This document shows positions 38,705 to 49,470 of a stretch of DNA of 64,000 nt, one piece after another. The notes beneath the pieces were generated by a model. The model had not been told where the DNA came from. It searched no databases and was given only the letters and a program-made list of their open reading frames with translations. The stretch comes from Rhynchopus sp. YZ270_cl-10 (taxonomy: Eukaryota; Euglenozoa; Diplonemea; Diplonemida; Diplonemidae). The stretch is from the NCBI GenBank assembly GCA_964035575.1, contig OZ037908.1, forward strand, positions 992,001 to 1,056,000, written 5' to 3'. Both the position numbers and the translations under genes were made by a program. Positions within the stretch are counted from its first letter, which is position 1. Each line of letters starts with the position of its first letter.

Positions 38705-39654
38705 GGGGTGCGTTTATCTTGTCACAGATTGTTTTGCCTCCGTTTCAAATTCTTTGTTCAATGTGCGAATTTTTCTTCGAGTGGTTTTGATTTTGATTTT
38801 GCCTTTTGCTAAATTGATGAATTGACTACGTCTAGACACCGAACCGCTACTACATCCTACTCCCGCCTCCACTCGTCAGGTAACGAACTGGATCATTGAT
38901 GCCCAGGGGTAGTTAGGCCCAGGCGAGATAGGTTGGTTCGGGATTTTGGTTTCTTGGTGACTAAGCACGAGAGGCTTCGGTTCATCTTGCAAACTTTTCT
39001 GTTGTTTTCTTTTCCGCGCAGCTTTGGATGATGTGCGTATCCCTTTGCGGGTGCCTCTGTTTTCCAATATCTGCTGTTTACTTTGTGCTGTGCTATTATT
39101 TTCACCTGATTTTTATGCCCACTTCTCTTTTCTTCACAACAAAACAAACCTCTGTGTACACAACCAGTCTCAGCACAGGAGGTCATTGTCGATGCAACAG
39201 AAACAGCGAAAAGAACGAAACCCCACCACCCCACCCCACCTCACTGTTTGTTGTGTGCCCACCCACCTCCTTCAACACATTCTCCACAGCGGTTCCATTA
39301 CGCCTTTGTGGTGCTTTTCGTTTGCCCAAAAAGTGGTCCGTATTTGTGCCAAGCCCAACACCTTTGCTCCCTTTTGTAAGCAATCTGTGAAAAGAAGGCA
39401 GGCAAACCGTATTTTGTGCAGTTTGCATCACTTTCCTGTTCTCTGCAAAGTGCACCTTTGTTGCGTTTTGCCACGCCTGGCCGTGGGGTGCTTTCTTCCT
39501 GCATTTGTCGGCATCTAGTATCTCACCTCACCTGTGGGTGCACCTTTGGCGTTCTTCCTTGCGGCAGGGCTGCTTTGTGGTGTTTGGGTTCCTCACCCAT
39601 CCGGTGTGGCTGTATCATCGCCAGGGAGGAAGGAATGTGGGGTAGGACCTGGCC
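38705..39654. other. Intergenic region upstream of the NLR-like array
   Basis: No gene seen. Has a GGTGACTAAGCACGAGAGGC motif at 38956, related to words at 5557, 9481 and 17348. CA-rich from 39140 on. Confidence 0.5.
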
Positions 39655-39711
39655 ACAGCACACAAACAGGGACAACACACCAACCTCTGTGAACAAACAC
39701 ACAACACTAAG
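39655..39711 (+). promoter_or_regulatory. Conserved leader of ART-NACHT-WD40 copy 1
   Basis: CACACAAACAGGGACAACAC, ACCAACCTCTGTGAA and CAAACACACAACAC precede the ATG. Nearly the same words precede copies 2 and 3, whereas the DNA further upstream differs. Probable 5' UTR or core promoter. Confidence 0.65.
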
Positions 39712-42700
39712 ATGGGCTCCGGAGCCTCGAAGGAGCTACAGTACGACGTTGCGAAGTCCATTCTATGCAAGGACAGGCACGTCGACGCAGTGTACGGCAG
39801 AAACAGGAGGACAATGCTGCACAGTGCCGTGCTTGCGGGTGACGTGGAGGCAGTGCGGTTTCTTGTGGAGAACGGGGCAGGGAACGTGCGTGACAGGGAC
39901 GGGAAAGTGCCGCTGTGGTACGCACTGCAGCACAGGGACGCGGATGTGCGGGGGCGACTTGAGGCGGAGCTGGGGGCGCATGCAGCAGAGATCCTTGTGG
40001 AGGTGGAGGCTGCTGTGCAGGTGTACCTCACTGACGGTACGGCGACAACACCAGCAACTACAACAACAGCAACAACAACAGCTGTGGCAGTGGAACGGAG
40101 CAGTGGAGATGCAACGACAGCACCTCTTACTGATCCTCACATGGACATGGCGAAAGACGCGAACACCTCGACTGGAGACAGGCACCTGGGAGAGGACGAT
40201 CTTGACGGGGACACGGGTGCACTGTGGCACACAGACGGACGCAAGGTGGGGTTCCTGCAGAAAAAGGAGCACAACAATAACAACAACAACAACAACAACA
40301 GCAACAACAGCAATGGAGGTGAAGACCTGCTGTGCTGGCTGCGTGGTCTTCCAAAGGTGGATCCGCCGTTGGGCTACACAGACGAACACGTGCGGCACAT
40401 GGAGGCGGGGTTCCGTGTGGTGTGCAAGCGTCTGCTGGAGGACATGAGAGGGCGGAGGGAGGCTGCGGAGACACGTGGTGGGCACGTGGAGGTGGAGGAC
40501 TGGATGGCGGCACGCGACCCGTTCGAGCTGCTGCTGTCGGGGTTCCTGTTCACGTCTGACTGCGTGGAGTATGTGCTGGACAGCGGCGGGGATGTTGTGT
40601 GCGACGAAAAGGGCACACCGCAGATTGCGAAAGGGCCTGACGGGGAGTTGCGGTACATCAAGCTGACGGAGCGGGCTGTGCTGGACAACCACGGGAGTGC
40701 TGCTGATTCACAGTCGCTTGCGCTGTACATGACGATGAACACTGCGATGCGTGCTGTGGGGCAGCTGGCTGCGGTGAAGGAGTGGAAGAGGACACCTGAG
40801 AAGACAGCACCGAACGTGTTTGAGCTGTCGCCCGCACCCCCGCAGCTGCACGTGATTGCGACCTTTGCGCCGCTGATCCGTGGTCTGGACCGGCTGATTG
40901 GGAGCCGGCGGAAGCAGCTGCGGACTGTGTTCCGCGGGATCAATGTGAACGTGTCTGCGAAGTACGCGCTGGGGACGCACATTGTGTGGAACTGCTTCAC
41001 GTCAACAACACTGAAGCGGGATGTGGCTCGGAGCTTCATGTACGGGAAGGGGGGCACGTTCTTTGTGGTGGTGGCGAAGGAGGGTGCTGCAGACGTGAAG
41101 TTCTCGTCTGTGTATGCTTCGGAGGACGAGCTGCTGTACACAGCGAACATCGAGTACCGGGTGCAGTGGAAGCTTTCGCCGACGCTGCTGCGGATGATGG
41201 GGCTGCGCTTTGACGTGATTGTGATGCAGGAGGTGTGTTCTGATGCGGATGCAGGTGTGGGTGTGGGCGAGACGAGTGCGGCTGAGCAGGTGGGTGCGCT
41301 GCAGGAGGTGATGGGACACACAGTCGCGTTCTTCAAGGACTACCTTGCGCAGTACGTGGAAGGGCGTGTGGGGGACGACACACGTGTGGATGAGTCGGAG
41401 ACACGTCCGCTGATGGAGGAAGTGCGGAGGTGGCTTCGTGCACGTGGAGGTGGAGGTGAAAAGCAGATGTCTGCAGTGTGCACACAGGCAGCAGCAGCGG
41501 GCACAGAGCGCAAGCCTGATGTGGAGGCGAGAGAAGAAAGGCAAGGGACGTGTGGTGTGCTGTGTGTGATCGGAGATGGAGGGAGCGGGAAGACGTCTGC
41601 TTCGATTGCAATTCTGAGCGACCTTGCAACGTCTGCGAAGAAGAGCGGAAGCACCACCAACGAAGACACAAACAGGAACGGGAACAGAAACAGCGTGGTG
41701 AGTGATGTGACTGAGGATGCGGATGCGAAGCCGTACTTCCCTGTGTTTGTGGCGCTGCCGACTGTGAAGCAGCACCTGCTTGAGAAGGGAGGGCTGGACA
41801 GGTTTGTGCTGGAGTCGTTTGCGCTGCGGGAGGCGGACCGTGCGTACCTTGCGGAGACGTACGAGGTGGTGCTGGTGCTGGACTCGCTGGACGAGGTGGG
41901 GCTGACGCAGGAGGATGTGGGTGCTGTGGTGGCTGAGGGTGGCCTTCTGTGCCGGCATCCGTGGGTGGAGGCACACTGCAGCGTTGTTGTGACTGTGCGT
42001 GGTGAGTACCTGAAGGGTGTGGACACGTCTCCGTCTGGTGTGTGTGGGGCTGGTGTGCGTGCTCTGTACATGCAGCCGTTCACAGAGGTGGATGCGAGAA
42101 CGTACATCAAGCGTGCAAACACAGCCTGGGAGAAGGAACACAAAGAGGAGAAGTCAGCACACAAGGAAGAGCGCACAGTCTTCGTGCGTAAGGAGGACGT
42201 TGAGGGACTTGTGCAGCTGCGGAACCCGTTTGTGCTGCACATGGCGTGCCACGCGCAGTGCAGCGGGAAGGCTTCTGAGGAGGTGATCTACGAGACCTAC
42301 CTGGAGACGTGGACGAAGAAGGAGATGGCGTCTGGTGGAGTTGCTGTTGCTGTTTCGGATGTGTCTTTGGAGGATGTGGTGCGGGCAGGGGAGCTTGTTG
42401 CATGCAGGATGCTGGAGACAAACGAGTGGCAGGGGACTGTGGGTGTGGCGTCGGAGGTTCTTGATTCGCAGCACGGTGTGCGTGAGGCTGTGCGGGATGC
42501 GTGCTTCCGCTGCCTGCCGTTCCGGATTGAGGACTTTGGGGAGGAGCGGAGTGCGTTCACGTTCCGGCACAAGTCGCTTGGGGAGCACCTTGCAGCACGG
42601 CGGCTTGCACGTGATCCAGCAGGGACACTGGGGACGCTGGTGCAGCGGAGCTTCAGCAAGGACTCGCAGCGTGTGCTTGGGTTCTTTGCGGCGCTGGTGT

Positions 42701-44946
42701 GTGGAGACAGTGGGCTGTACGAACGTGCCAGCACCGAGCTGCTTGCGGCTGTGAAGGCGACACGCGGCAGTGCAGGTGGAGATGCAGGTGTTAGTGGGGA
42801 GGGTGCTGTGACAGCAGGGTCGAATGCAGCAGCACTGCTGGCACGTGCACGCATCCCTGTGAGTGGGGAGGACCTGAGCGGGATCCGTGTGTCGAACTGC
42901 GACCTGCGAGGGTCTCTGTTTGTGGAGACGGCGCTGACGGGCGCTTCCTTCTCGAACTGCTGGCTGGAGCATACTGAGTTCCACACCTGCGACATGGCTG
43001 GCACGATGCTGCCGGACTGCTCCCTTGGCACACCACTTCCTGTACTAAAAGATATTGCCTTTGGTGTGGCACTGACACCTGATGGAAGTCTAGTGGTAAC
43101 AGCTGGCATGAGTACTGTGGATGCGTGGAACATGTCTTCTGGGGAAAAAGTGATGGTCCTGAAAGGACATTCGCGGTATATCAGTGGAGTGGTAGTAACA
43201 CCTGACGGAACCCGCGTAGTTTCGTGCTCCGGTGATCACACTGTGCGTGTGTGGGATCTGCACACTGGGGAGGCAGTGTTCGTCTTGGAAGGCCACAAAG
43301 GTAGTGTGCGTGCAGGGGCAGTCACTCCCGACAGTTCTAAAGTTGTTTCAATTTCTGATGACAGCATCCGTGTGTGGGATCTCTCAACGGGGATGGAAGT
43401 GCTGGCAATACAGTCGCCTGGCATTCTCAGCATGGTTATTACGAAGGATGGAAGTCAAATAGTGACATGCTCTGGGGAGGTGCTGTGCGTATGGGATCTG
43501 GCCACGGGGAAGCAGGAGATGCAGCGGCCTTGTTGTGTGAAGCGTTCACATTCACTGGCAGTCACTCCCGATGGATGCCATGTTGTTTCGTGCTGTGATG
43601 GCGCACATCTTTGGAACCTCTCCACTGGGGCAGAGGTGATGGTGTTCCATGCCGACGCTAGGTTGAGAGCAGTGGCAGTCACTCCCGATGGATGTCACGT
43701 GGTTGCTGGATCCGAGAGCGGCACTGTGCACGTTTGGAGAATTTCGACTGGGAAGGAGGTGACGGTGTTGCAAGGACATACTTCTAATGTGGATGCAGTG
43801 GCAGTGTCACCAGATGGATGCCACGTGGTTTCATGCTCCACCTACGACAAGACCGTTCGAGTGTGGAACATGACGACCGGGAAGGAGACACCAGGTTTCG
43901 AAGGACTCTTAGGCGACTCTGTGGTGGTGGCCCCTGATGGATCTATCCTTTCGTACGGTGGCAAGAAGAACTCCATCTGGAGCACATCCACCGGCAGGCA
44001 GACAGAGGTAGTCGAAGCAGGGATAAATAAGCCTGGTGATGCTGTTGCGGCTGTGTCCCGAGATGGCTCTCATGTAGTTTATTGCCCTTCCGACGCTGGC
44101 GAAAGGAGAGCGTGTGTGTGGGACGTTGCGACGGGGAAGGTGCGGCATTTGTTCACAGATTGCAGTGAGTTTGCGGTGTTCTTGAAACAGTCTGGAAGAC
44201 TGCTTTCCTTGGCAATGTCTCCCGATGCATCTCACGTGGTGACCTGCTCAGAGTCAGAGGAGCGTTTATCTTACTATACGTATGTGTGGAGCATGCCGAC
44301 TGGGAAGAAGGTGTCAGTATATGCAGGAACTACGTCATATCCCAACCAAGCGGTAGTGACTCCTGATGGAGTGCATGTGGTTTCGTACTATGATGAGGGC
44401 GCCGTACACATGTGGAAACTTCACACTGGAGAAGAGGCGATGGTGTTCAAAGGACATCCTTCTGATGTATACGACGCAGTTGTGACTCGCGATGGATCTC
44501 GTATTGTTTCATGCTCTGACGACGAGACTGTGCGTGTGTGGGATGTTGCCAGTGGGAAGGAGGTCCTTTCCTTGGAGCATGATGATGGGGTGATAGTGTG
44601 GAGAGTAGCACTGACACCTGATGAAGCTCACGTGGTGTCGAGTAGTTGGGACAGTGTGCATGTGTGGAGCATGACCACTGGTGAGAAGGTGGCAATGATC
44701 AGGGCATATTGTGCTGGTTTTTCCAGACTTGCTGTGAGCCCTGATGGACGCGAAGTGATCTGTGCTTGCGATGACAACACTGTGCGTGTGTGGACCATCT
44801 GCACTGGGGAAGATGGCACGATTGATGGGTTGCGGCTGAAGAGAGTGATCGGTGTCCCTCCAACAGTTCCTCGTGCATTAGGCTGTCGCAATGCTGATGC
44901 TGTGGAACCTGAACTTGCGAGACAGATTATTTGTGCTGGCAGGTAG
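39712..44946 (+). CDS. NLR-like STAND protein: ankyrin-ART-NACHT-WD40, copy 1
   Basis: 1744 aa in one open frame. It starts MGSGASK (N-myristoylation type, membrane tethering). An ankyrin-like segment lies at ~30-95 (RTMLHSAVLAGDVEAVRFL). Then come T-rich and N-rich linkers. An ADP-ribosyltransferase of the R-S-E class follows: R408 in TVFRGI, S431 in FTSTT, and E471-x-E473 in YASEDELLY, the arginine-specific ExE form. NACHT NTPase: Walker A GDGGSGKTS (621-629), Walker B LVLDSLDEV (721-729), VVTVRGEYL. A pentapeptide-like spacer (~1043-1107, SNCDLRGS, TGASFSNC) leads to 14 WD40 repeats (~1115-1725), enough for two seven-blade propellers. By analogy with STAND/NLR proteins, the WD40 part would sense a ligand, NACHT would oligomerise and ART would be the effector. 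That role is inference. The pre-NACHT linker (~575-614) differs from copies 2 and 3. Confidence 0.92.
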   Translation: MGSGASKELQYDVAKSILCKDRHVDAVYGRNRRTMLHSAVLAGDVEAVRFLVENGAGNVRDRDGKVPLWYALQHRDADVRGRLEAELGAHAAEILVEVEAAVQVYLTDGTATTPATTTTATTTAVAVERSSGDATTAPLTDPHMDMAKDANTSTGDRHLGEDDLDGDTGALWHTDGRKVGFLQKKEHNNNNNNNNNSNNSNGGEDLLCWLRGLPKVDPPLGYTDEHVRHMEAGFRVVCKRLLEDMRGRREAAETRGGHVEVEDWMAARDPFELLLSGFLFTSDCVEYVLDSGGDVVCDEKGTPQIAKGPDGELRYIKLTERAVLDNHGSAADSQSLALYMTMNTAMRAVGQLAAVKEWKRTPEKTAPNVFELSPAPPQLHVIATFAPLIRGLDRLIGSRRKQLRTVFRGINVNVSAKYALGTHIVWNCFTSTTLKRDVARSFMYGKGGTFFVVVAKEGAADVKFSSVYASEDELLYTANIEYRVQWKLSPTLLRMMGLRFDVIVMQEVCSDADAGVGVGETSAAEQVGALQEVMGHTVAFFKDYLAQYVEGRVGDDTRVDESETRPLMEEVRRWLRARGGGGEKQMSAVCTQAAAAGTERKPDVEAREERQGTCGVLCVIGDGGSGKTSASIAILSDLATSAKKSGSTTNEDTNRNGNRNSVVSDVTEDADAKPYFPVFVALPTVKQHLLEKGGLDRFVLESFALREADRAYLAETYEVVLVLDSLDEVGLTQEDVGAVVAEGGLLCRHPWVEAHCSVVVTVRGEYLKGVDTSPSGVCGAGVRALYMQPFTEVDARTYIKRANTAWEKEHKEEKSAHKEERTVFVRKEDVEGLVQLRNPFVLHMACHAQCSGKASEEVIYETYLETWTKKEMASGGVAVAVSDVSLEDVVRAGELVACRMLETNEWQGTVGVASEVLDSQHGVREAVRDACFRCLPFRIEDFGEERSAFTFRHKSLGEHLAARRLARDPAGTLGTLVQRSFSKDSQRVLGFFAALVCGDSGLYERASTELLAAVKATRGSAGGDAGVSGEGAVTAGSNAAALLARARIPVSGEDLSGIRVSNCDLRGSLFVETALTGASFSNCWLEHTEFHTCDMAGTMLPDCSLGTPLPVLKDIAFGVALTPDGSLVVTAGMSTVDAWNMSSGEKVMVLKGHSRYISGVVVTPDGTRVVSCSGDHTVRVWDLHTGEAVFVLEGHKGSVRAGAVTPDSSKVVSISDDSIRVWDLSTGMEVLAIQSPGILSMVITKDGSQIVTCSGEVLCVWDLATGKQEMQRPCCVKRSHSLAVTPDGCHVVSCCDGAHLWNLSTGAEVMVFHADARLRAVAVTPDGCHVVAGSESGTVHVWRISTGKEVTVLQGHTSNVDAVAVSPDGCHVVSCSTYDKTVRVWNMTTGKETPGFEGLLGDSVVVAPDGSILSYGGKKNSIWSTSTGRQTEVVEAGINKPGDAVAAVSRDGSHVVYCPSDAGERRACVWDVATGKVRHLFTDCSEFAVFLKQSGRLLSLAMSPDASHVVTCSESEERLSYYTYVWSMPTGKKVSVYAGTTSYPNQAVVTPDGVHVVSYYDEGAVHMWKLHTGEEAMVFKGHPSDVYDAVVTRDGSRIVSCSDDETVRVWDVASGKEVLSLEHDDGVIVWRVALTPDEAHVVSSSWDSVHVWSMTTGEKVAMIRAYCAGFSRLAVSPDGREVICACDDNTVRVWTICTGEDGTIDGLRLKRVIGVPPTVPRALGCRNADAVEPELARQIICAGR

Positions 44947-46259
44947 TGAGCGCACTGTTCGTACTTGCTCTTTGTGTTTGCCTCTTTTCCAAGACGAATG
45001 CAGTCTGAGTGACGAGCACGAATGGTGTTGACACTGCCTCGTGCGGTGGGTGCCCTCATGCCACTGCGGGTGCGTTGTGCGAGGACAGAAGAGCGGCATA
45101 TTCACACATCTTTTACAAGATGTGTTGCGATTACACATGTTCTTTGACCACTTTGTTTTTGGAGTGTCACACACTGCCACTTCCACATCTGTACACTATT
45201 CATTTCCGACTTTGCTTTTCCCTGGGGTTTGGGGCTCTTGCTGTTTCGTTTTACCAAGGTGGAGCGTTGAGGAATTCCACATGTCTTCCATATTTTTGTG
45301 TTATCGAATGATTGAGAGTTTCAGTGTTGCGATGTGTTCTGCTTCGATGACTGGCATGAGGGCTGTGTGCGTGTTAAGACCTTGGACGAGTACACCTGCC
45401 TGCCCTACTCCGTTGACACGCGATTGGGGGAGGACAGAGGTCAAGCATCCCCTGTACCAGAAATGAGTTAGAATTTTGTATACAAATCTACAAAAGAGGG
45501 AGAAGTGTCCCAGTCACCCAAAACAGCCTGTGTTGCCACACTGCAGCGTGCTGGTGTGTGGGGTTTATGATCGTACTCTTAGAGGTCAAAAGAAATGAAA
45601 CAAAAGCAAAAAGGGGGGAGAAAATGAGGGAGGAATCTGTTTTCAACAGGCACCGTTAGTGCGAAATATAATGTGTGGGGAACGGAAAAAATGATTTTTT
45701 CTGCAGAATATGGTGATAATTTTGTTTTCCCCCAGCCCTCCCCGGTTCCTACCCTGCCAAAGCAGGAGGAAAAAGATATATGCAGCCCGACGCCCTCCTT
45801 TTTTGTTTAGAGTACTCAAACCCTACATAACGCACTTCCAGTGCTGCTATTTGTGAGGAACAACCACCACCAAAAAATGGAGTTAACCTCACACAGAACA
45901 GTCTCGTCGCCCACAAAAGGTTGATATTTGGGCCATCTATGAACGGGGTGAGATCTTTTCACGCTCTCACTATGCTCTCACAGCTCTCACTAAGTTCTCA
46001 GGGGTTTTTTGCACGTTAGTGGTGTGGCTCGCAACACGTATTCTGTGGTGGTCAAAAGTGCAAAGTTCCTTTGCCAATGGATTTATTGGGTGTATGTCCT
46101 GGGACAATGTTAGCAGATCACTTTCAGACCCTATCCCGTGTAAGATTATACGTCCATCTCCCTACACTGAACCCACACCACCCACCAGTGCACACAACAC
46201 ACATCCACACACCCCTGCTCCACACATAGCAAAGGTTTGTGAGCATCAAAATCCCAACG
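44947..46259. other. Spacer after ART-NACHT-WD40 copy 1
   Basis: No gene recognised. Contains a CTCTCACTATGCTCTCACAG short repeat near 45963. The spacer is repeated without visible change at 54769-56081. Confidence 0.55.
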
Positions 46260-47314
46260 ATGGGGTACCTGAACAGCGTACTGACCATTGACGGGTCTCT
46301 CAGTGCTGCTGAAGCGAAGAAGCGCACCATCGTGTTTGCTTTCTGCATTTATTCAGTTGTGTCGACTCTGGTTGCTTCTTTGTTTTATCCGGAGATGGCA
46401 ATTCAGTACAGGGTTTTTAACCTTCTCGGGTCTTGCATAATCGTCGCAGCTGGGCTTGTTGCCATTGTGAAGGTGCTCTGCAAGCAGCAACTGCACACCA
46501 CGTTTGCGGTGGGCATCATGTACTCCGTTGGCATTGGAATGTTCATGTGGGATTTGCACGCACGTACTTATGATTACTTTGCCTGGCCAATTCTGATCCT
46601 GGTTGTGGACATGTTGCTTGTGATACAAGTCCCAGAACGGTACAGTGCATGGTTCGCGGGTGCGACAGCGGTGTGGCTTCTCCTGATGGGAGCTGCTCCT
46701 ATAGGTTTGGCTTGTTTGACCTTCCTGGGTTGCCACCGTACGAAGGTGAACACGGCAGAAGAGCGGCGATTCTGGAAAAGGCAGACTGCGAGTTTCTTCC
46801 CTGCAAGACGTCATTTTCCGCATTTGGCCCCTTTGCCACTCTTACTGTCTTCCTGGTAGACTTCTTCGTGACACGCAGGTTTGCGCAAAATGTGCTGAAG
46901 GAGCAGGAGTCAATGCGGCGCACGATCAGCGTTGTGCAGGAGATTGCGTCGCTTCTTGCGGGGTACGACGTGGAGCAGGTGGCGGAGATGCTGGACGTGC
47001 ATGGGGGTGACCTGCCTGAGGGGATGACTGCTGCCCTGTGGAGACTGGAGAAGAACCTGCGCATGTACAAAGCGTACCTCCCGAAGACGTGTCTGCCGTT
47101 TCAGGATGAGATGGAGAAGATACAAGCAGAAGACGGCGACGTGACAGAGAGCTCAGGTGCATCTACAGAGTCCTCACAGTCGAGAAATGAGAACATGCCA
47201 GTGTGCCTGCCACTGGGTCTGTCCTCGGTCAAGACAACCCTGCTGACACTGAACGTGAAGAACACCCTGCTCACAGAAACCTGCGGCATTTCCCCCCCAA
47301 CGTTGAAAACTTAG
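46260..47314 (+). pseudogene. Six-pass membrane protein gene with a frame break
   Basis: The first frame (from MGYLNSVLTIDGSL at 46260) carries five hydrophobic segments, including RTIVFAFCIYSVVSTLVASL, LLGSCIIVAAGLVAIVKVL and WPILILVVDMLLVIQV. At about 46700 the protein-like reading moves to another frame: RFGLFDLPGLPPYEGEHG, a sixth segment FATLTVFLVDFFVTRR, a helix SMRRTISVVQEIASLLAGYD and LRMYKAYLPKTCLP. No splice pair fits without losing conserved sequence, so I read a single frameshift. The LPGLPPYEG plus helix arrangement recalls N-terminal parts of membrane signalling proteins (cyclase-type) of protists; the catalytic part is absent here. An identical copy lies at 56082. Confidence 0.7.
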
Positions 47315-47393
47315 CATCCCCCTTAAAAGAACACTAAACTTCTCATTCTCACATTATCCCTTTCCCTTATGACGCCTCCTTCTTGAAACCTTC

Positions 47394-47415
47394 CCAAAGA
47401 TTTTGAAATCTTTGG
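47394..47415. repeat. 10-bp stem hairpin between the two broken genes
   Basis: Arms CCAAAGATTT and AAATCTTTGG with a two-base loop. Repeated at 57216-57237 as part of the larger duplication. Confidence 0.8.
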
Positions 47416-47497
47416 AAACTTCTTCCCTTTTTGGAGGTTTTATCAAAGCACCGTTTGGCTTTTTCTCTTTTTTTTTTGTATTTTTTCCCCATTCGAC

Positions 47498-48983
47498 ATG
47501 GCACCTGATGCATGCTTTATATTTTTGGCACTGCTTTCTTCACATATCTTCTGCAATGCGGTTCTTGTATCAGTAGACACGACCATCACACTTGAGGACA
47601 CCAAAGCCACCTTCCCCAGCAGCGACCGCGTTGTTTTCACTGCATCTGGAAGCGCAGTTTGCCGGCTTCGACCCTACCTCTGATGCATGCACGAAATGGC
47701 TGCAAGAAAACTCAGAGGCAGCAAAGGTCGTTAGGGTGCTTCTCGACAACAAAGTCTGTGTCAATGAGTCAGACAACTTCAAGCGCACCCCTCTGCAGTA
47801 CGCCATGGACGCACTCCAGGCGAAGAGCGTGCACCACAACCGCGACGATCGCATTCACGCCCGCCACCTGGCAGCCATGGCGAACTTCCTGCGCTGCAAA
47901 GGCGCGCTCACCAACCCGCTGTCACGACTCAACACTGCAGCGATGGAAGGAGATCTGCATCAACTCAAAATCCTTCTCTCTTGGCCAGGTGTCGTAGACT
48001 TGGTGGACTACGACCAGCGCTCTGCACTCCACGTCGCCTGCGAAGAGTGGATGGACGAAGCGGCTGAAACCGGCACCGTCAGCGACGCACGCAAAAAGGC
48101 GGTAAAATATTTGTTGTACAAAAAGGCGAACCGCAATATGTACGACCGTTGGGGTGATACAGCGCACAACACCGGTTGGTCAGCCAACAGCCGGAAGGGA
48201 TTAACGCCACCTCATTCTGCAGGCAACGGACAATTATGGGTACACCCCGATGTACACTGCTGTGCCTGCGTGCCACAGACAGGATGGGATTGTGCGTGCA
48301 CTGCGTGACTCACACCGGAGCTCGCATAATGAGGAGGAATGGCCGTTGGACCCGAAGCTTGCGACCAGGTCTTTCTGAATGCCCTGAGAATCTCTGGGTG
48401 CACCCTCGCAGATGCAGACTACGATGGCCGCACTGCCCTCCTTTCTTATCTGGCGGTGTGCGAACAACACCCAGGGTTGGTCGAATGGCTTCTCTCTCAC
48501 GACCATAAACACTCGCAGCTCTTTGCGCGCGACAGAAAAGGCAACACACCATACGACGATGCCTTGGCCATGAAGAAGTACTGCTTCCGCCGGCTCAAGA
48601 CACGCCACCCTAATGCCAAAGAAGCGTTCAAGACGGCCAAGGCTATGTATGGGAGACTCAGAGCGGGAAGGCAGATGACGCTGAGCAGCACACCGTCGCT
48701 GGCACAACGGGGCGTCACGCTGGAGGACCCACACAACGACGAGGCGGTCAATGTGCTTGTCCCTCCACGAGAGGTTGGAGGACCACCCATTCCGCCCCTC
48801 CACAAGCAAGGTGAACGCGTCGCCGACACACGAGGGGCCATACTCCGCCCGTGCTTCCTTCTGTGATACAGCGGCCGGTAACGCTGCCACATGGCAGCGG
48901 TGAACCAAGAAGAGCTCGAGGCGCTGGTGCAGCAGCTGGTCAAGGTGGAGTTCCTTCGGCTCTCTACAGGGCAGAAGGAGTAG
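47498..48983 (+). pseudogene. Ankyrin-repeat gene broken by several frame changes
   Basis: Protein-like sequence moves between frames at least three times. It starts with a signal-like MAPDACFIFLALLSSHIFCN (47498), then DPTSDACTKWLQENSEAAKV and ankyrin units (NTAAMEGDLHQLKILLSW, DYDQRSALHVACEE, YLLYKKANRNMYDRWGDTA) in a second frame, then NYGYTPMYTAVPACHRQDG and EEEWPLDPKLA in a third, then DYDGRTALLSYLAVCEQHPG and DRKGNTPYDDALAMK back in the second. A last short helix, NQEELEALVQQLVKVEFLRL, follows two stops. The DYDGRTAL and DRKGNTPYDDAL units resemble the ankyrin part of glutaminase-type proteins. Apparent short introns (for example ending CATTCTGCAG at 48222) do not restore the phase, so it looks decayed. 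An identical copy lies at 57320. Confidence 0.7.
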
Positions 48984-49399
48984 AGGCGCTGATCATGGTG
49001 ACGAGGCCCTCCACCTCCCCCACCTGCCAATGTGAGAGGCGTCAGATCATCGCATGAGCCTCATTCTTATCATCAGCACCCTCACGACGCTTCACTACCC
49101 TACGGTGCAAAAGGGCACTTTACAGTGTTCCCCACCCGAGGCTTGTCTTACAAATGCAGTCCTGTTGAAATAGGAGAAAACAAATGCAGGATCAACTTTC
49201 ACTTTCTTCCCTCCCCTGTCACCCAGCAGAGGTGTTTGAGCTGATGCATTTCCGGAGCAATCCCAGCCTGTGGTGGGGTCAAGTTGAAGCTTTTTGCAGT
49301 TTTGGTAAAGTTGCATTATTTGGCTGCACATTACATGGGGATTCCCTCAGAAGTGGCTTTCCTGCAGGATTTCGTGTTTTTTTCTTCTTCTCCTCCTTC
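48984..49399. other. Spacer upstream of ART-NACHT-WD40 copy 2
   Basis: No gene. Repeated unchanged at 58806-59221. It replaces the different DNA found upstream of copy 1. Confidence 0.6.
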
Positions 49400-49470
49400 C
49401 CACAACACGCAAACAGGGACACCACACCAACCTGTGTGAATAAACACAGCACACATTTTCTTTCGGAAAG
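49400..49470 (+). promoter_or_regulatory. Conserved leader of ART-NACHT-WD40 copy 2
   Basis: CACAACACGCAAACAGGGAC, ACCAACCTGTGTGAATAAAC and ACAGCACAC before the ATG resemble the copy 1 leader, with an extra TTTTCTTTCGGAAAG next to the start. Confidence 0.65.

Noticed and set aside
39763-43133. Long antisense open frames (up to ~380 codons) opposite the NLR-like genes, repeated in each copy
   Set aside because: They are shadows of the GC-rich, G/T-ending codon use of the sense genes; no domain features, extreme Cys/His/Ser bias.
48172-48222. A possible 49-base intron in the ankyrin pseudogene with a branch-like ATTAACG and acceptor CTGCAG
   Set aside because: Removing it does not move the reading into the frame that is protein-like downstream.
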